Assembly (NCBI GenBank): GCA_019239425.1
Contig: JAFAZX010000075.1
Span: forward strand, 26,364-90,363
DNA from: Acidobacteriota bacterium
Lineage (GTDB): Bacteria > Acidobacteriota > Blastocatellia > Pyrinomonadales > Pyrinomonadaceae
Length of the DNA stretch: 64,000 nt
Direction: 5' to 3'
The notes beneath the pieces were generated by a model. It was not told the DNA's origin, made no database searches, and saw only the letters and a list, made by a program, of their open reading frames with translations. This document shows, in pieces, positions 33,964 to 42,399 of this stretch. How positions within the stretch are numbered: position 1 is the first letter of the stretch; each line of letters starts with the position of its first letter. The translations under genes and the position numbers were made by a program.

Positions 33964-35055
33964 TCAGCCGAAGGTGAACGCGAAAGCTTCGACGCCGGGG
34001 TCGAGGAACTCGATCTCGAAACGCCGGTCGGCGATGGGCTTCGGCTGCCGGATCAACTGGTACAACCGCTGTTCGTTGACCGTGCCGTTGCCCTGCTCGT
34101 CAACGTCAACGCCGTGTGAGGCGGCCGCCGGCCGGCCGTCCAGAGTCACGCGGAACCGCGCGGCCACCCCGCGCGACGAAGGCCCCATGACGAGGTGTAG
34201 GTCGCGCGCGTGGAAGCCGTACGCGATGCGCCCGCCGGCCTTGTTCAGCGCGACGGCCTGTCTCCCGACCGTCCAATCCCCTGAGAGCGCCCACTGGTTA
34301 AGATGCAACTGCGCGGGGGCGGCGTAGACGCGACTCTTGTCTGGAGTCGCGCCGCCGGGCGACGCGAAGTTCTCCGTGCGCCCGTAGCCGACGTAGTTCT
34401 CCGGGGACTTCAGGCTGTCCCAGTCGGCGGCCGCTTCAATACCGCGTGCGTCTACCGAAACCAGTCCTTGACCGACGCTTCCTTTATTGGCCTCCGCGAG
34501 CAGTTGTTGAATGGCCCTCTCCGACTGTTCGTATTCGCCCTCGCCGAACTGATGGTGTCGGATGCGCCCGCGCGCGTCCACGAAATAGAGCGCGGGCCAA
34601 TACTGATTCCCGAAGGCGCGCCACACCGCGTAGTCGTTATCGACCGCGACCGGGTAGGCGACCCCCATCCCCTTCAAGGCACGGCGGACGTTGTCGAGGT
34701 TTTGCTCGAACGGGAACTCGGGCGTGTGCACGCCGACCACGACCAGCCCTTGCCCCCTGTACTTCTCGTCCCACGCGCGGACGTAAGGGAGTGTGTGCAG
34801 CCAGTTGATGCAGGTGTAGGTGCAGAATTGGAAGAGGGCGACTTTCCCGCGCAACGAATCAGCGGTCAGCGGCGACGAGTTGAGCCAGCGCGTAGCGCCG
34901 CCGAGAGATGGAAGTTCGCCTTCGACTGGTAGCCGAGTCGTTTCGCTGATCATACTTTGCACCGCGCAACCGCCCACGCCGAACGGGACTGCGGCAACAG
35001 TCATGGCCGCGGCGGCAAGAAAGCTTCGGCGATCACGGTTATGCCCGTTGGACAT
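33964..35055 (-). CDS. Tat-exported DipZ-like redoxin with altered active site
   Basis: This encodes 363 residues. The start carries a twin-arginine signal (RDRRSFLAAAAMTVAAVPFG) ending in GGC, which could also be lipidated. A thioredoxin-like domain follows (about 60-190), then a C-terminal beta domain typical of DipZ-type proteins (about 200-360, YVGYGRTENFASPGG onward). Relatives have W-T-Y-T-C-I-N-C; here the stretch reads FCTYTCINWLHTLPYV, so the second Cys of the CxxC is Trp and an extra Cys appears four residues earlier. Catalysis, if any, must use C-x3-C or one Cys. GGAGGGAG precedes the ATG. Confidence 0.8.
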   Translation of the reverse strand: MSNGHNRDRRSFLAAAAMTVAAVPFGVGGCAVQSMISETTRLPVEGELPSLGGATRWLNSSPLTADSLRGKVALFQFCTYTCINWLHTLPYVRAWDEKYRGQGLVVVGVHTPEFPFEQNLDNVRRALKGMGVAYPVAVDNDYAVWRAFGNQYWPALYFVDARGRIRHHQFGEGEYEQSERAIQQLLAEANKGSVGQGLVSVDARGIEAAADWDSLKSPENYVGYGRTENFASPGGATPDKSRVYAAPAQLHLNQWALSGDWTVGRQAVALNKAGGRIAYGFHARDLHLVMGPSSRGVAARFRVTLDGRPAAASHGVDVDEQGNGTVNEQRLYQLIRQPKPIADRRFEIEFLDPGVEAFAFTFG

Positions 35056-35219
35056 TAGCTCCCTCCGGCTGCTCTCAAGCGTTGACGCCCTACTGAGACG
35101 ACGACGCTCTCATCCCTCATTCGTCGGCCGCACGATGATTTCACTCACGTCAACTCCGATGCGCAGACCTCGCTCCGATGCCTCCGCTCTTGCTTCAGCC
35201 CGACGACGTATTCGCGCCT

Positions 35220-35705
35220 CTACTTCCATTCGCGACCGGGGAGCCGCGTCTTGACCTCTTGGAGCAGCCAGCCGTTCCCGTCCGGGTCCTCGAACGAGGC
35301 GAACGAGAAATAGGTGCGACCTTCCGGGTCGCGCCCGCCGACGCGCGGGCTCTCGCCGGTGTCGTTGAAGGGGCCGCCCGCGTAGTGGAAGACCTCGCTG
35401 ACGGCGACGCCGCGGGAGAGGAGATCTTCGCGGGCGGCCTCGATGTCGTCCACGGCGAGGACGAGGCTGTCGGCGAGGCCGGGCCGGGCCGACCTGATCC
35501 CCTTGCCGAAGATGATCGAGGCTTGCGAGTTGTGCGGCGTCATCTGCACGATGCGGAATCGGTCGCCCGCCGCGAAGTCGCCGTCGAACCGCCAGCCCAA
35601 ATTCTGGTAGAACGCCTTCGCGCGGTCGATGTCGGAGACGCCGAGCATCACGACTTCGAGCTTCATGTCAACGGGTTCGCCTTTTGTGATTTCTGTCGTT
35701 GCCAT
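35220..35705 (-). CDS. VOC (glyoxalase/bleomycin-resistance) family protein
   Basis: This 161-residue protein starts at ATG 35705, with GGGAGGAG just upstream. Two beta-alpha-beta-beta-beta modules are visible: VVMLGVSDIDRAKAFYQNLGW then the first strand set, and LVLAVDDIEAAREDLLSRGV then FASFEDPDGNGWLLQEV. The Glu of the last motif and the Gln/His of the first usually bind the metal. VOC enzymes isomerise, cleave or sequester small electrophiles or drugs; the substrate is unknown. A paralogue lies at 38861. Confidence 0.88.
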   Translation of the reverse strand: MATTEITKGEPVDMKLEVVMLGVSDIDRAKAFYQNLGWRFDGDFAAGDRFRIVQMTPHNSQASIIFGKGIRSARPGLADSLVLAVDDIEAAREDLLSRGVAVSEVFHYAGGPFNDTGESPRVGGRDPEGRTYFSFASFEDPDGNGWLLQEVKTRLPGREWK

Positions 35706-35736
35706 AACTCCTCCCTCTGAATTTCGAGCCGTCGTT

Positions 35737-36213
35737 TTACTTGAGCGCCGAGAAGCTGGTCGGGTCCATGAAGTAGCTGTCGATATGATTCGCCAGCGGC
35801 CCCTGCGTCTCCGAGTCGGCCTTGACCTTCTTCCATTCCGGGTCGGCTTGGAACGCGGCCCAATTCTTCTGTGCCTCCTCGCGGCTCGGGTGCTCAAGGA
35901 TGTATACGAAGAGATTCTGTGAATACGGCGCGTCTTCGGGAACCCAGTAACCGACGCTCTTCATGTTGTGCCGCTTGAAAATGGCGTCTGTGTGATCGCC
36001 GAAGCGAGCTTTAAGAGCATCCATTTTGCCCTCGTTAACGTGATACAGGCGCAGTTCGTAGACGTGTTGCGAGGACTTCGCTCCGCCAAGGTTGCTGAAA
36101 CCGAGAGTCACAGCGGCGCCGCCAACAAACGCTAGGAGACACCACATCGTCGTGCCGCTCAGATTTGCCGCTGCGACTTTCATAGTTGCGATTGCTACGC
36201 TTGCAATCTCCAT
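35737..36213 (-). CDS. NIPSNAP-family protein with N-terminal membrane segment
   Basis: This encodes 158 residues. GGAGG lies five bases before the ATG. A hydrophobic segment (MWCLLAFVGGAAVTLGFS) is followed by a dimeric alpha-beta barrel of the NIPSNAP type: VYELRLYHVNEGKMDALKAR, MKSVGYWVPEDAP and NLFVYILEHPSREEAQKNW. Members often accompany oxidoreductase or hydrolase genes but have no settled activity. The protein probably faces the periplasm. Confidence 0.8.
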   Translation of the reverse strand: MEIASVAIATMKVAAANLSGTTMWCLLAFVGGAAVTLGFSNLGGAKSSQHVYELRLYHVNEGKMDALKARFGDHTDAIFKRHNMKSVGYWVPEDAPYSQNLFVYILEHPSREEAQKNWAAFQADPEWKKVKADSETQGPLANHIDSYFMDPTSFSALK

Positions 36214-36386
36214 AATGTCCTCCAGTTGATTCTCGATTTAATGCGTTTCCTAGCTCCGCTTGGTTGCCGCTTAGAGCGACGAGACGGAATCGAACCTGAA
36301 TCCGGAGTCGGACTGCCAAGCGATTCGCCCTCGAAGTCGCGGGCGGTCGTCCGTCTCACCACCCGGCGCTCAAGCCTCCGCGACCT

Positions 36387-36923
36387 TCAACGGGAGTGGG
36401 AGTGATTGAGAGAGAGGGACGCCCCTTTCGGTATGGTGAACGTCACCGTCCTGGACTGCCCGGGGAAGGGCTCGTGGTTGGCGTTGACCAGTTCGAGCCG
36501 CACCTTGTGGGGGCCTTCCGACAGCCCGGCGATGTCGATTGTGTTGATGCCGCTCGGATCCGCCCACCACCAGCCCACGTCGTCCACGTGTACGTGTAGA
36601 TGCCCGACCCGCGGGGAGACGCCCACGCCGCCCTTCCCGAAGACCGGCACGACGTTCACGTTCTCCGCCCGCCACTGAATCCAGACGATGCCCTGGGCTA
36701 GCCCCTCGGGAAGCGGGTCGTCCACGAACAGCCTGGGCGGGGGCTCGTTCCTGGTTTCGGTGTACGGCGAGACGCCGCGGACGTCCCTCACGCTCAGAGA
36801 GGCAGGCTCCGCCGCGCCCTGAAGGGCGGGCTCCGCGTCGGCGCGTGTGGACGTGCGGGCCCAGGCGGTGACAACGCCGGCTGCCAGCGCGGCCGCGATC
36901 AGAAGTAGTGCTATCCGTTTCAT
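36387..36923 (-). CDS. Exported DUF6130-like protein
   Basis: This encodes 178 residues; ATG 36923 has AAGGAG seven bases upstream and a signal peptide (MKRIALLLIAAALAAGVVTAWA). The mature part contains GHLHVHVDDVGWWWADPSG, NTIDIAGLSEGPHKVRLELVN and ANHEPFPGQSRTVTFTIP. This is the pattern I associate with DUF6130 proteins, Ig-like and rich in His/Trp. Possible metal binding by HLHVHVDD is inference. Between it and NIPSNAP (36214-36386) no gene is evident. Confidence 0.7.
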   Translation of the reverse strand: MKRIALLLIAAALAAGVVTAWARTSTRADAEPALQGAAEPASLSVRDVRGVSPYTETRNEPPPRLFVDDPLPEGLAQGIVWIQWRAENVNVVPVFGKGGVGVSPRVGHLHVHVDDVGWWWADPSGINTIDIAGLSEGPHKVRLELVNANHEPFPGQSRTVTFTIPKGASLSLNHSHSR

Positions 36924-37003
36924 ACAACGTCTCCTTGCCACGTGTGTCATTCAACCAGTTGTCAGGACGGTCCCATTCGGTCGGGTATCGGAATGCCCGC
37001 CGC

Positions 37004-38383
37004 TCACCGGCGCGAAGTCGCGACCTGGCGAAGCGACTTGAACGCCGCGCGCAACTCGGCTACGAAGAGTTCGGGCTGCTCCCAGGCCGCGAAGTGGCCG
37101 CCTTTGGGGAGCCGGTTGTAATGAATCAGTTTAGGGTAGGCTTTCTCCGTCCAGCTCCGCGGGGCCGCGTAGATTTCATCCGGGAAGACGCTCACGGCGG
37201 CCGGGATGGGGACGCCTTTCGGGGCGAAGAAGGCGAGCTTGCTCTCCCAATAGAGACGGGCCGAAGAGACGGCCGTGTTCGTCAGCCAGTAGAGCGTGAT
37301 GTTGTCGAGGACGTCGTCCCGCGTCAGACCCTCACTCTGGCCGTCGAAGACGCGCGAGATGAGCGCGTAGCTGGCCGCGTCGTGGTCGAGCATCCAGGCG
37401 GCGAGGCCGACGGGCGAGTCCTCAAGCCCGTAGAGCGTCTGCGGCCGGTTCGCCATCTCGTTGGCGTAGCCGAGGCCGTGCTTGTAGAAGAAGTCGAGCT
37501 GATCCCACGCGCCTCTTTCGTCGGCCGAGAGGCCCGCCGGCGGCGGCTCGCCGAGCTGCATGGCCTTCGCGATGTCGGCCGGGACGGTGGCGGGCATGTT
37601 GGTGTGGATGCCGACCAGTTCCGGCGGCGCGAGCAACGCCATCTGCTCCGTGACCGCGTTCCCCCAGTCTCCGCCCTGCGCCACGAAGCGCGTGTAGCCG
37701 AGCCGCTTCATCAGCACGACCCAGGCGCGCGCGACGTGGATGGGGTCCCAGCCGGTCGTGGCCGGCTTGCCCGAAAAGCCGTAGCCCGGTAGCGAAGGAA
37801 TCACCACGTCGAAAGCGTCTTCGGCCTTCCCTCCGTAGGCGGTCGGGTCGGTGAGCGGGCCGATGATCTTCAACTGCTCGATGACGGAGCCGGGCCAGCC
37901 GTGCGTGACGATGAGCGGCAGCGCGTTTGGATGTTTGGAGCGGACGTGGATGAAGTGGATGTCGAGGCCGTCGATGTTCGTGACGAACTGCGGCAGGGCG
38001 TTCAGCCTCGCCTCGACCTTGCGCCAGTCGTAACTGGTCTCCCAATAACTCGCGAGCGCCCGCATCGTCGCGAGCTTCACGCCCTGCGAACGGTCACCGA
38101 CCGTCTCCTGCTCGGGCCAGCGCGTGGCGGCGATGCGCCGGCGCAGGTCGTCGAGCGCCGCCTGCGGTATCTGGACGCGGAAGGGGCGAATCGAATCGCC
38201 TTCACCCTCGAGCGCCCTGGCCGCGACCGCCGCGCCGGCCTGTGTCGGTTGCTGCGCGGGCGCGGCGGCGGGCGCCGTCAGATACGTTGTGGCCGCCAGG
38301 AGCACGAAGAGGAATCGCCAGGCCCGGCTGAAGATGTACTTGATGTTGGTCTTGATTGCGTGGGGTGCCTTCTCTAATCGCAT
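37004..38383 (-). CDS. Secreted epoxide hydrolase (EHN family)
   Basis: This encodes 459 residues from ATG 38383, with GAAGGAG upstream. A hydrophobic N-terminal segment with AQQ-type cleavage suggests export. The EHN lid domain (FRVQIPQAALDDLRRRI, RWPEQE, YDWRKVEARLNALPQF) is followed by the alpha/beta-hydrolase core. The core has oxyanion HGWPGS, nucleophile Asp in AQGGDWGN, and catalytic His in KGGHFAAWEQPELF. Such enzymes open epoxides to diols. Upstream lies the shared 22-bp motif (site A), so it is probably the first gene of a leftward unit reaching about 31.7 kb. Confidence 0.9.
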   Translation of the reverse strand: MRLEKAPHAIKTNIKYIFSRAWRFLFVLLAATTYLTAPAAAPAQQPTQAGAAVAARALEGEGDSIRPFRVQIPQAALDDLRRRIAATRWPEQETVGDRSQGVKLATMRALASYWETSYDWRKVEARLNALPQFVTNIDGLDIHFIHVRSKHPNALPLIVTHGWPGSVIEQLKIIGPLTDPTAYGGKAEDAFDVVIPSLPGYGFSGKPATTGWDPIHVARAWVVLMKRLGYTRFVAQGGDWGNAVTEQMALLAPPELVGIHTNMPATVPADIAKAMQLGEPPPAGLSADERGAWDQLDFFYKHGLGYANEMANRPQTLYGLEDSPVGLAAWMLDHDAASYALISRVFDGQSEGLTRDDVLDNITLYWLTNTAVSSARLYWESKLAFFAPKGVPIPAAVSVFPDEIYAAPRSWTEKAYPKLIHYNRLPKGGHFAAWEQPELFVAELRAAFKSLRQVATSRR

Positions 38384-38477
38384 GGTCTGCTCTCCTTCAC
38401 AACTGCTGTCCGTCGCGCGCACTCGATTCGTCGCGGTGCGATAACGGAGGCGAGTAGACCACGAACGTGAAGGCGAA

Positions 38478-38499
38478 TCTATTAGACGATGGTATCGGT
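38478..38499 (-). promoter_or_regulatory. Shared 22-bp upstream motif, site A
   Basis: Read leftward it is ACCGATACCATCGTCTAATA followed by GA. It lies 94 bp before the epoxide hydrolase start. A second block, CGTGGTCTACTCGC, follows about 15 bp downstream and resembles an extended -10 (TGGTCTACT). Confidence 0.7.
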
Positions 38500-38506
38500 C
38501 GATACT

Positions 38507-38616
38507 TATATCGACTTGCGAATTGAGATAAGGCCCCTTCACGCTGGGAGCGCGGGCATCCCTGCCCGCGCTCCCAGCGAAGAGCCGGCCTTATTTCAAT
38601 CTGCAAGTCGGTATTA
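38507..38616. repeat. Palindromic element, short copy 1
   Basis: Ends are inverted repeats (TATATCGACTTGCGAATT at the left, complement of AATCTGCAAGTCGGTATTA at the right). They enclose a perfect 34-bp palindrome at 38544-38577 (CTGGGAGCGCGGGCA...). It is a 110-bp internally deleted version of the elements at 45204 and 56713. Confidence 0.8.
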
Positions 38617-38740
38617 GGTATTGTTTGGGGCGACTGTGAGGACGTTGGATGCCGCGAGGTGAGCCGCGCAGAGATTTGAAGGCCGCGCGGCCGGGCGAGA
38701 ACGGCCAAGCCGTGCGGTCATGGATGCCTCAGCGCAAGTG

Positions 38741-38814
38741 TTAGACCTCGACCAGTTGCTGGCCGCCGTCAATGTCGTAAGTGGCGCCCGTGAGGGCTGT
38801 GTTTGACTGTGCCT
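38741..38814 (-). pseudogene. Short-chain dehydrogenase C-terminal remnant
   Basis: Read leftward the frame gives SNTALTGATYDIDGGQQLVEV and stop at 38741. This is the characteristic C-terminus of SDR oxidoreductases (TGATYDIDGGQQL). Only about 25 residues remain and no start is present. Another frame starts MSTEG about 75 bp upstream, so most of the gene has been deleted. Confidence 0.5.
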
Positions 38815-38860
38815 TCGGTGCTCATGGCTTCCTCCGGCGGTCACTGTAGAAGACGCTTAT

Positions 38861-39526
38861 TCACACGGCGGCCGGAACGTGAAGGACTTCCTCCATGCGT
38901 CGGTCGGCGGCCGCCGCCGCCGCCTCCGGGCTGCTCCCCTGCTGGCGCGCGCTCAGGTAGGGCGCGTACCAGTCCCACCAGTGATGCTCGCCGTGCGTCT
39001 TCTCGAAGCGGTCGTGGTGCTCCGACGTCTCGCGGAGGAGTTCCGCGAGGGTCGCGACGTCCGCGGCCCGCGGCTCCCACACGCGGCCAGGACGCCGCGT
39101 CTTGATCTCCTGAAGCAACCAGCCGTTCCCGTCCGGGTCTTTGAACGAGGCGAGCGACGCGTAGGGACGGCCCTCGGGGTCGCGCCCGCCGACGGGCGAG
39201 CCGTCCCCGGCACGGTGGAAGACCTCGCTCACGTCGACGCCGCGTGCCACGAGGTCGGCGCGCGCGGCGTCGATGTCGTCCACGGCGAGGAGCAGGCTGT
39301 CCGTCGAGCCGGGCGCGACCTGCGTGACTCCCTTGCCGACCCAGATCGAGCATTCAGACCTCGGCGGCGTCAGTTGCACGACGCGGAAGTCGTCGCCCCT
39401 CGCGATGTCTGCGTCGAGCCGCCAGCCGAGACTCTCGTAGAACGCCTTGGCGCGATCCACGTCCGTGACGCCGAGCGCCACCACTTCGAGCTTCATGTCT
39501 ACCGTTGCGTCTTTTGTCGTTGACAT
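38861..39526 (-). CDS. VOC family protein with C-terminal helical extension
   Basis: This encodes 221 residues. The first 150 are paralogous to the VOC protein at 35220 (VVALGVTDVDRAKAFYESLGW; LLLAVDDIDAARADLVARGV; LASFKDPDGNGWLLQEI). The extra C-terminal part (ETSEHHDRFEKTHGEHHWWD, WYAPYLSARQQGSSPEAA) is helical and rich in His/Trp. I recall it as a separate short domain sometimes fused to VOC proteins. The start context GGGAGGATTTATG is shared with neighbouring genes. It is probably the last gene of the adh unit. Confidence 0.85.
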   Translation of the reverse strand: MSTTKDATVDMKLEVVALGVTDVDRAKAFYESLGWRLDADIARGDDFRVVQLTPPRSECSIWVGKGVTQVAPGSTDSLLLAVDDIDAARADLVARGVDVSEVFHRAGDGSPVGGRDPEGRPYASLASFKDPDGNGWLLQEIKTRRPGRVWEPRAADVATLAELLRETSEHHDRFEKTHGEHHWWDWYAPYLSARQQGSSPEAAAAAADRRMEEVLHVPAAV

Positions 39527-39571
39527 AAATCCTCCCGTAAATCCGCAGGGCTCGCTCAGACCGACAACGAA

Positions 39572-40624
39572 TCAGAAACCGTCAACGTCGATGACGGCTC
39601 CGGCAAACTCCCGCGGGGCTTCCTGCGGAAGGTTGTGCCCGACGCCTCCCTTGACGACGCGGTGTTCGTACTTGCCCGAGAACTTCTTCGCGTAGGCACC
39701 GGCCTCCGGGTGCGGCGCGCCGTTGGCGTCGCCTTCGAGCGTGACGGTCGGCACGTTGATGACGGGGGCCGCGGCCAGGCGCTTCTCAAACTCGTCATAC
39801 CTCGGTTCGCCTTCGGCCAGTCCGAGCCGCCAGCGGTAGTTGTGGATGACGACGGCGACGTGGTCGGGGTTGTCGAAGGAGGCGGCGCTGCGCTCGAAGG
39901 TCGCGTCGTCGAAGTTCCATTTAGGCGAGGCGAGCTGCCAGATGAGCCGGTTGAAATCGCGGCGGTATTTTTCGTAGCCCGCCCGTCCCCGTTCCGTCGC
40001 GAAGTAGAATTGATACCACCATTCGAGTTCGGCCTTCGGCGGCAAAGGCATCCTGTTGGCCTCGCGGCTGCCGATGAGGTAGCCGCTCACCGAGACGAGC
40101 GCCTTGCAGCGCTCGGGCCAGAGCGCCGCCATGATGTTGGCCGTCCGCGCCCCCCAATCGTAGCCGCCGACGACCGCCTTCTCGACCTTGAGCGCGTCCA
40201 ACAGCGCGACGGCGTCGGCCGCGAGCGCCGACTGCTGGCCGTTGCGCAAAGTCTCGTCGGAGAGGAAGCGCGTCGTGCCGTATCCGCGCAGGTAAGGGAT
40301 GACGACTCTGTAGCCCTTCGCCGCCAGCAGCGGCGCGACCTCGGCGTAGCTGTGGATGTCGTAGGGCCAGCCGTGCAGCAGGACGACCGGAGGGCCGTCG
40401 GCGGGGCCGGCTTCGGCGTACCCGACGTTCAGAAGGCCGGCCTCAATCTGCTTCAGCGGGCCGAACGACGTGTTCGTCCATCGCTTCACCGAGGGCGAAG
40501 CCGCCGGGCCGGTCGGGCCGGACTGTGCGCGCGCCGAACCCTTCAGGCCGAGTCGGGCGGCGGCGACGGTCACGGCCGCGGCGCCGATGAAGCGGCGACG
40601 CTGATGGTTAACCTCGTCGGTCAT
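39572..40624 (-). CDS. Tat-exported alpha/beta hydrolase (haloalkane dehalogenase/epoxide hydrolase-like)
   Basis: This encodes 350 residues beginning with a twin-arginine signal (QRRRFIGAAAVTVAAARLG). The fold shows HGWPYDIHSY (oxyanion), nucleophile Asp in GGYDWGARTANIMAALWP, and a catalytic His in KGGVGHNLPQEAP. Asp as nucleophile separates it from esterases and points to C-O or C-halogen hydrolysis. GGTAGGAAG stands directly before the ATG. It lies between the peroxiredoxin-like and VOC genes in the same leftward unit. Confidence 0.85.
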   Translation of the reverse strand: MTDEVNHQRRRFIGAAAVTVAAARLGLKGSARAQSGPTGPAASPSVKRWTNTSFGPLKQIEAGLLNVGYAEAGPADGPPVVLLHGWPYDIHSYAEVAPLLAAKGYRVVIPYLRGYGTTRFLSDETLRNGQQSALAADAVALLDALKVEKAVVGGYDWGARTANIMAALWPERCKALVSVSGYLIGSREANRMPLPPKAELEWWYQFYFATERGRAGYEKYRRDFNRLIWQLASPKWNFDDATFERSAASFDNPDHVAVVIHNYRWRLGLAEGEPRYDEFEKRLAAAPVINVPTVTLEGDANGAPHPEAGAYAKKFSGKYEHRVVKGGVGHNLPQEAPREFAGAVIDVDGF

Positions 40625-40645
40625 CTTCCTACCTTGTGTCCGGCA

Positions 40646-41242
40646 CTAATCCTGTTCGGCGAGAGCTTGGGCGTAGGTCTTGCCGTACGGGGAGAAGAGT
40701 TCCTTGCGGCCTTCCGCCCAGGCCGCTTTGAGTTCGGGCGTGGTGATGTCCCAGTCGGGCCGGCACTTCCTGGTGACGGCACGTAAGTCCTGTCGGAGTT
40801 CTTCCAAAGTGGGCCGGCCGAAGAACCAGTAGCCCATGTAGATTTTGTAGATGACCAGACCCGGTTCGAGGACGAGCGTGTGCGGAATCATCGGGTTGTG
40901 GAGCGGGTCTGTGTACTCGGCGATGTCGAGGTCTTTTTGCACCCTGCGCCCCGCGTCGGAGAGAAAAGGCCAGTGCGCGCCGACGCCGCTGCGGAACTCG
41001 TTCGTCTCGGTGATGTTGTCTGTGCTGATCGTGACCAGACGGCAGTAGCCGACCTCCATTTCACGATGAAGTTGGACGAGCCCTTCGTGCTGCCGGCGCT
41101 CTTTGGGGCAGAAGCCTCCGCGACTGAGGACGAGCACCAAAGGGTCTTCGCCTTGCAGCTCGGAGAGCCTCCGGCGCTTCGCCGTATGGTCGGGCAGCTC
41201 GTAGTCGGGGAAGACCGCCCCCGGGACGATGTCGGCTCTCAT
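40646..41242 (-). CDS. Peroxiredoxin-like (AhpC/TSA family) protein
   Basis: This encodes 198 residues from ATG 41242 (MRADIVPGAVFPDYELPDHT), the usual family start; a GTG at 41263 overlapping the adh stop codon is possible. The redoxin fold includes LVLVLSRGGFCPKERRQHEG, with Cys as candidate peroxidatic residue. The canonical PxxxTxxC of AhpC is replaced by SRGGFC, as in the 'redoxin-domain' group of soil bacteria. It likely reduces peroxides or acts as a thiol sensor. It is tightly coupled to the adjacent dehydrogenase gene. Confidence 0.8.
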   Translation of the reverse strand: MRADIVPGAVFPDYELPDHTAKRRRLSELQGEDPLVLVLSRGGFCPKERRQHEGLVQLHREMEVGYCRLVTISTDNITETNEFRSGVGAHWPFLSDAGRRVQKDLDIAEYTDPLHNPMIPHTLVLEPGLVIYKIYMGYWFFGRPTLEELRQDLRAVTRKCRPDWDITTPELKAAWAEGRKELFSPYGKTYAQALAEQD

Positions 41243-41259
41243 TCGGTCAACCGCCTTCC

Positions 41260-42294
41260 TCACATCGTCAGGACGACGCGGAACTGCGCGTCGCCGCTCA
41301 TCATGCGCGCGTAAGCCTCGGCCGCCCGTTCGAGCGGGTAGGTCTCGATCAACGGGCGCACGCCGGCCAGCTCGGCGAAGCGCAGCGTGTCCTCCGAATC
41401 GGCCGGCGTCCCCGACGCCCAGCCCTGGATGGTGCGACTCCCGAAGATGAGCTGAACGGGCGTGACCTCGATGGGCGCGCTGTCCGCGCCGACGACCATG
41501 AGCCTGCCGTTCGGCCCGAGGCCGTTTATCAACTCGGAGATCGCTTTCGAGTTCGGCGCGGTCGCCAGAATCACCTTCGCGCCGCCGAGCTTCTGCAACT
41601 CCTCCGCGGCGTTCGTCGCGCGGCTGTCGATGTAGACGTGCGCGCCGAGTTTCTCCGCGAGACCGGCGTTCTCGGGGCCGCGCCCGACGGCCGCCACCCT
41701 GTAGCCGAACTTGTTGGCGAACTGAATCCCGAGGTGGCCGAGGCCGCCGACGCCCTGCACCGCGACGAGGTCGCCGGGCGAAGCGCCGCTGTGCCTGAGC
41801 GCGTTGAAGGTCGTGATTCCCGCGCAGAGCAGCGGCGCGGCTTCGGCGTCGCTCAGACTTTCAGGCACCGACGCCAGCGCCTCGACGGGGGCCAGCATGT
41901 ACTCCTGGTAACCGCCGTCATAGCTGATGCCGGCAATCTTCATGTTCCGGCAGTTGATGAAATCCCCGCGGCGGCACGAGTCGCACGTGCCGTCGTAGCC
42001 GCCGTGCCAGCCGACGCCGACTCTCTGCCCTTTCGCCCACCCGGCGACGCCCTCGCCGACTTCGTCGATACGGCCGACGACCTCGTGACCCGGGACGCGC
42101 GGGTACTCGATGCCGGGCATCCCGCCCTCTTTCGTGAGCACGTCGCTGTGGCAGACGCCGCACGCCTGCACCTTGATGCGGACGTGCCCCGCGCCCGGCT
42201 TTGGAATCTCGCGCTCGACGATCTGGAAATCTGCCCCCGGCGCGGGAACCTGCGCCACTTTCATCGGCGCCACCGCCGCTTCTGTCGTTGCCAT
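41260..42294 (-). CDS. Zinc-dependent alcohol dehydrogenase (MDR family)
   Basis: This encodes 344 residues from ATG 42294 (context GGGAGGATTTATG). Catalytic-zinc residues are Cys in QACGVCHSD and His in VPGHEVVG, with the third ligand Cys in LLCAGITTF. The structural-zinc lobe is reduced to CDSCRRGDFINC. The NAD(P) site is GVGGLGHLGIQFA. This resembles propanol-preferring or YahK/AdhA-like enzymes that reduce aldehydes. It is the first gene of a leftward unit (adh, redoxin, alpha/beta hydrolase, VOC) headed by motif site B. Confidence 0.9.
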   Translation of the reverse strand: MATTEAAVAPMKVAQVPAPGADFQIVEREIPKPGAGHVRIKVQACGVCHSDVLTKEGGMPGIEYPRVPGHEVVGRIDEVGEGVAGWAKGQRVGVGWHGGYDGTCDSCRRGDFINCRNMKIAGISYDGGYQEYMLAPVEALASVPESLSDAEAAPLLCAGITTFNALRHSGASPGDLVAVQGVGGLGHLGIQFANKFGYRVAAVGRGPENAGLAEKLGAHVYIDSRATNAAEELQKLGGAKVILATAPNSKAISELINGLGPNGRLMVVGADSAPIEVTPVQLIFGSRTIQGWASGTPADSEDTLRFAELAGVRPLIETYPLERAAEAYARMMSGDAQFRVVLTM

Positions 42295-42377
42295 AAATCC
42301 TCCCATGAAGTTCCGCCCGTTGTTGAGAGTCAGTCCCGCCACGACGTGTGCCAGTACACCACGGGCGCAGGCGCACG

Positions 42378-42399
42378 TCTATTAGACGAAGGTATCGGT
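42378..42399 (-). promoter_or_regulatory. Shared 22-bp upstream motif, site B
   Basis: Read leftward: ACCGATACCTTCGTCTAATA then GA, 83 bp before the adh start, followed by CCCGTGGTGTACTGGC (extended -10-like). The interval 42295-42655 carries this motif and an imperfect palindrome GGTATCGGTC-gcgt-GACCGACACC (42391-42414), and no gene. Confidence 0.72.

Noticed and set aside
36274..36374. tRNA-like sequence (reverse strand; GGTTCGATTCC T-loop and GAGCG/CGCTC ends), considered as tRNA-Sec because of the nearby selenoprotein candidate
   Set aside because: The T-stem does not pair around the loop, the putative anticodon would be UCG, and the anticodon stem does not form. An alternative hairpin (GCGATTCG-CCCT-CGAA) fits better. 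At most it is a decayed class II tRNA.
36370..36954. 194-codon frame overlapping the DUF6130-like gene
   Set aside because: It is a shadow frame: Arg/Gly-rich, with no motif or signal peptide, while the other frame has a signal peptide, ribosome site and conserved HLHVHVDD segment.
40646..41242. Additional selenocysteine positions in the redox genes
   Set aside because: The peroxiredoxin-like, TlpA-like and DsbA-like genes have ordinary Cys codons at their active sites and end at normal family lengths, so only the DedA-rhodanese TGA is supported.
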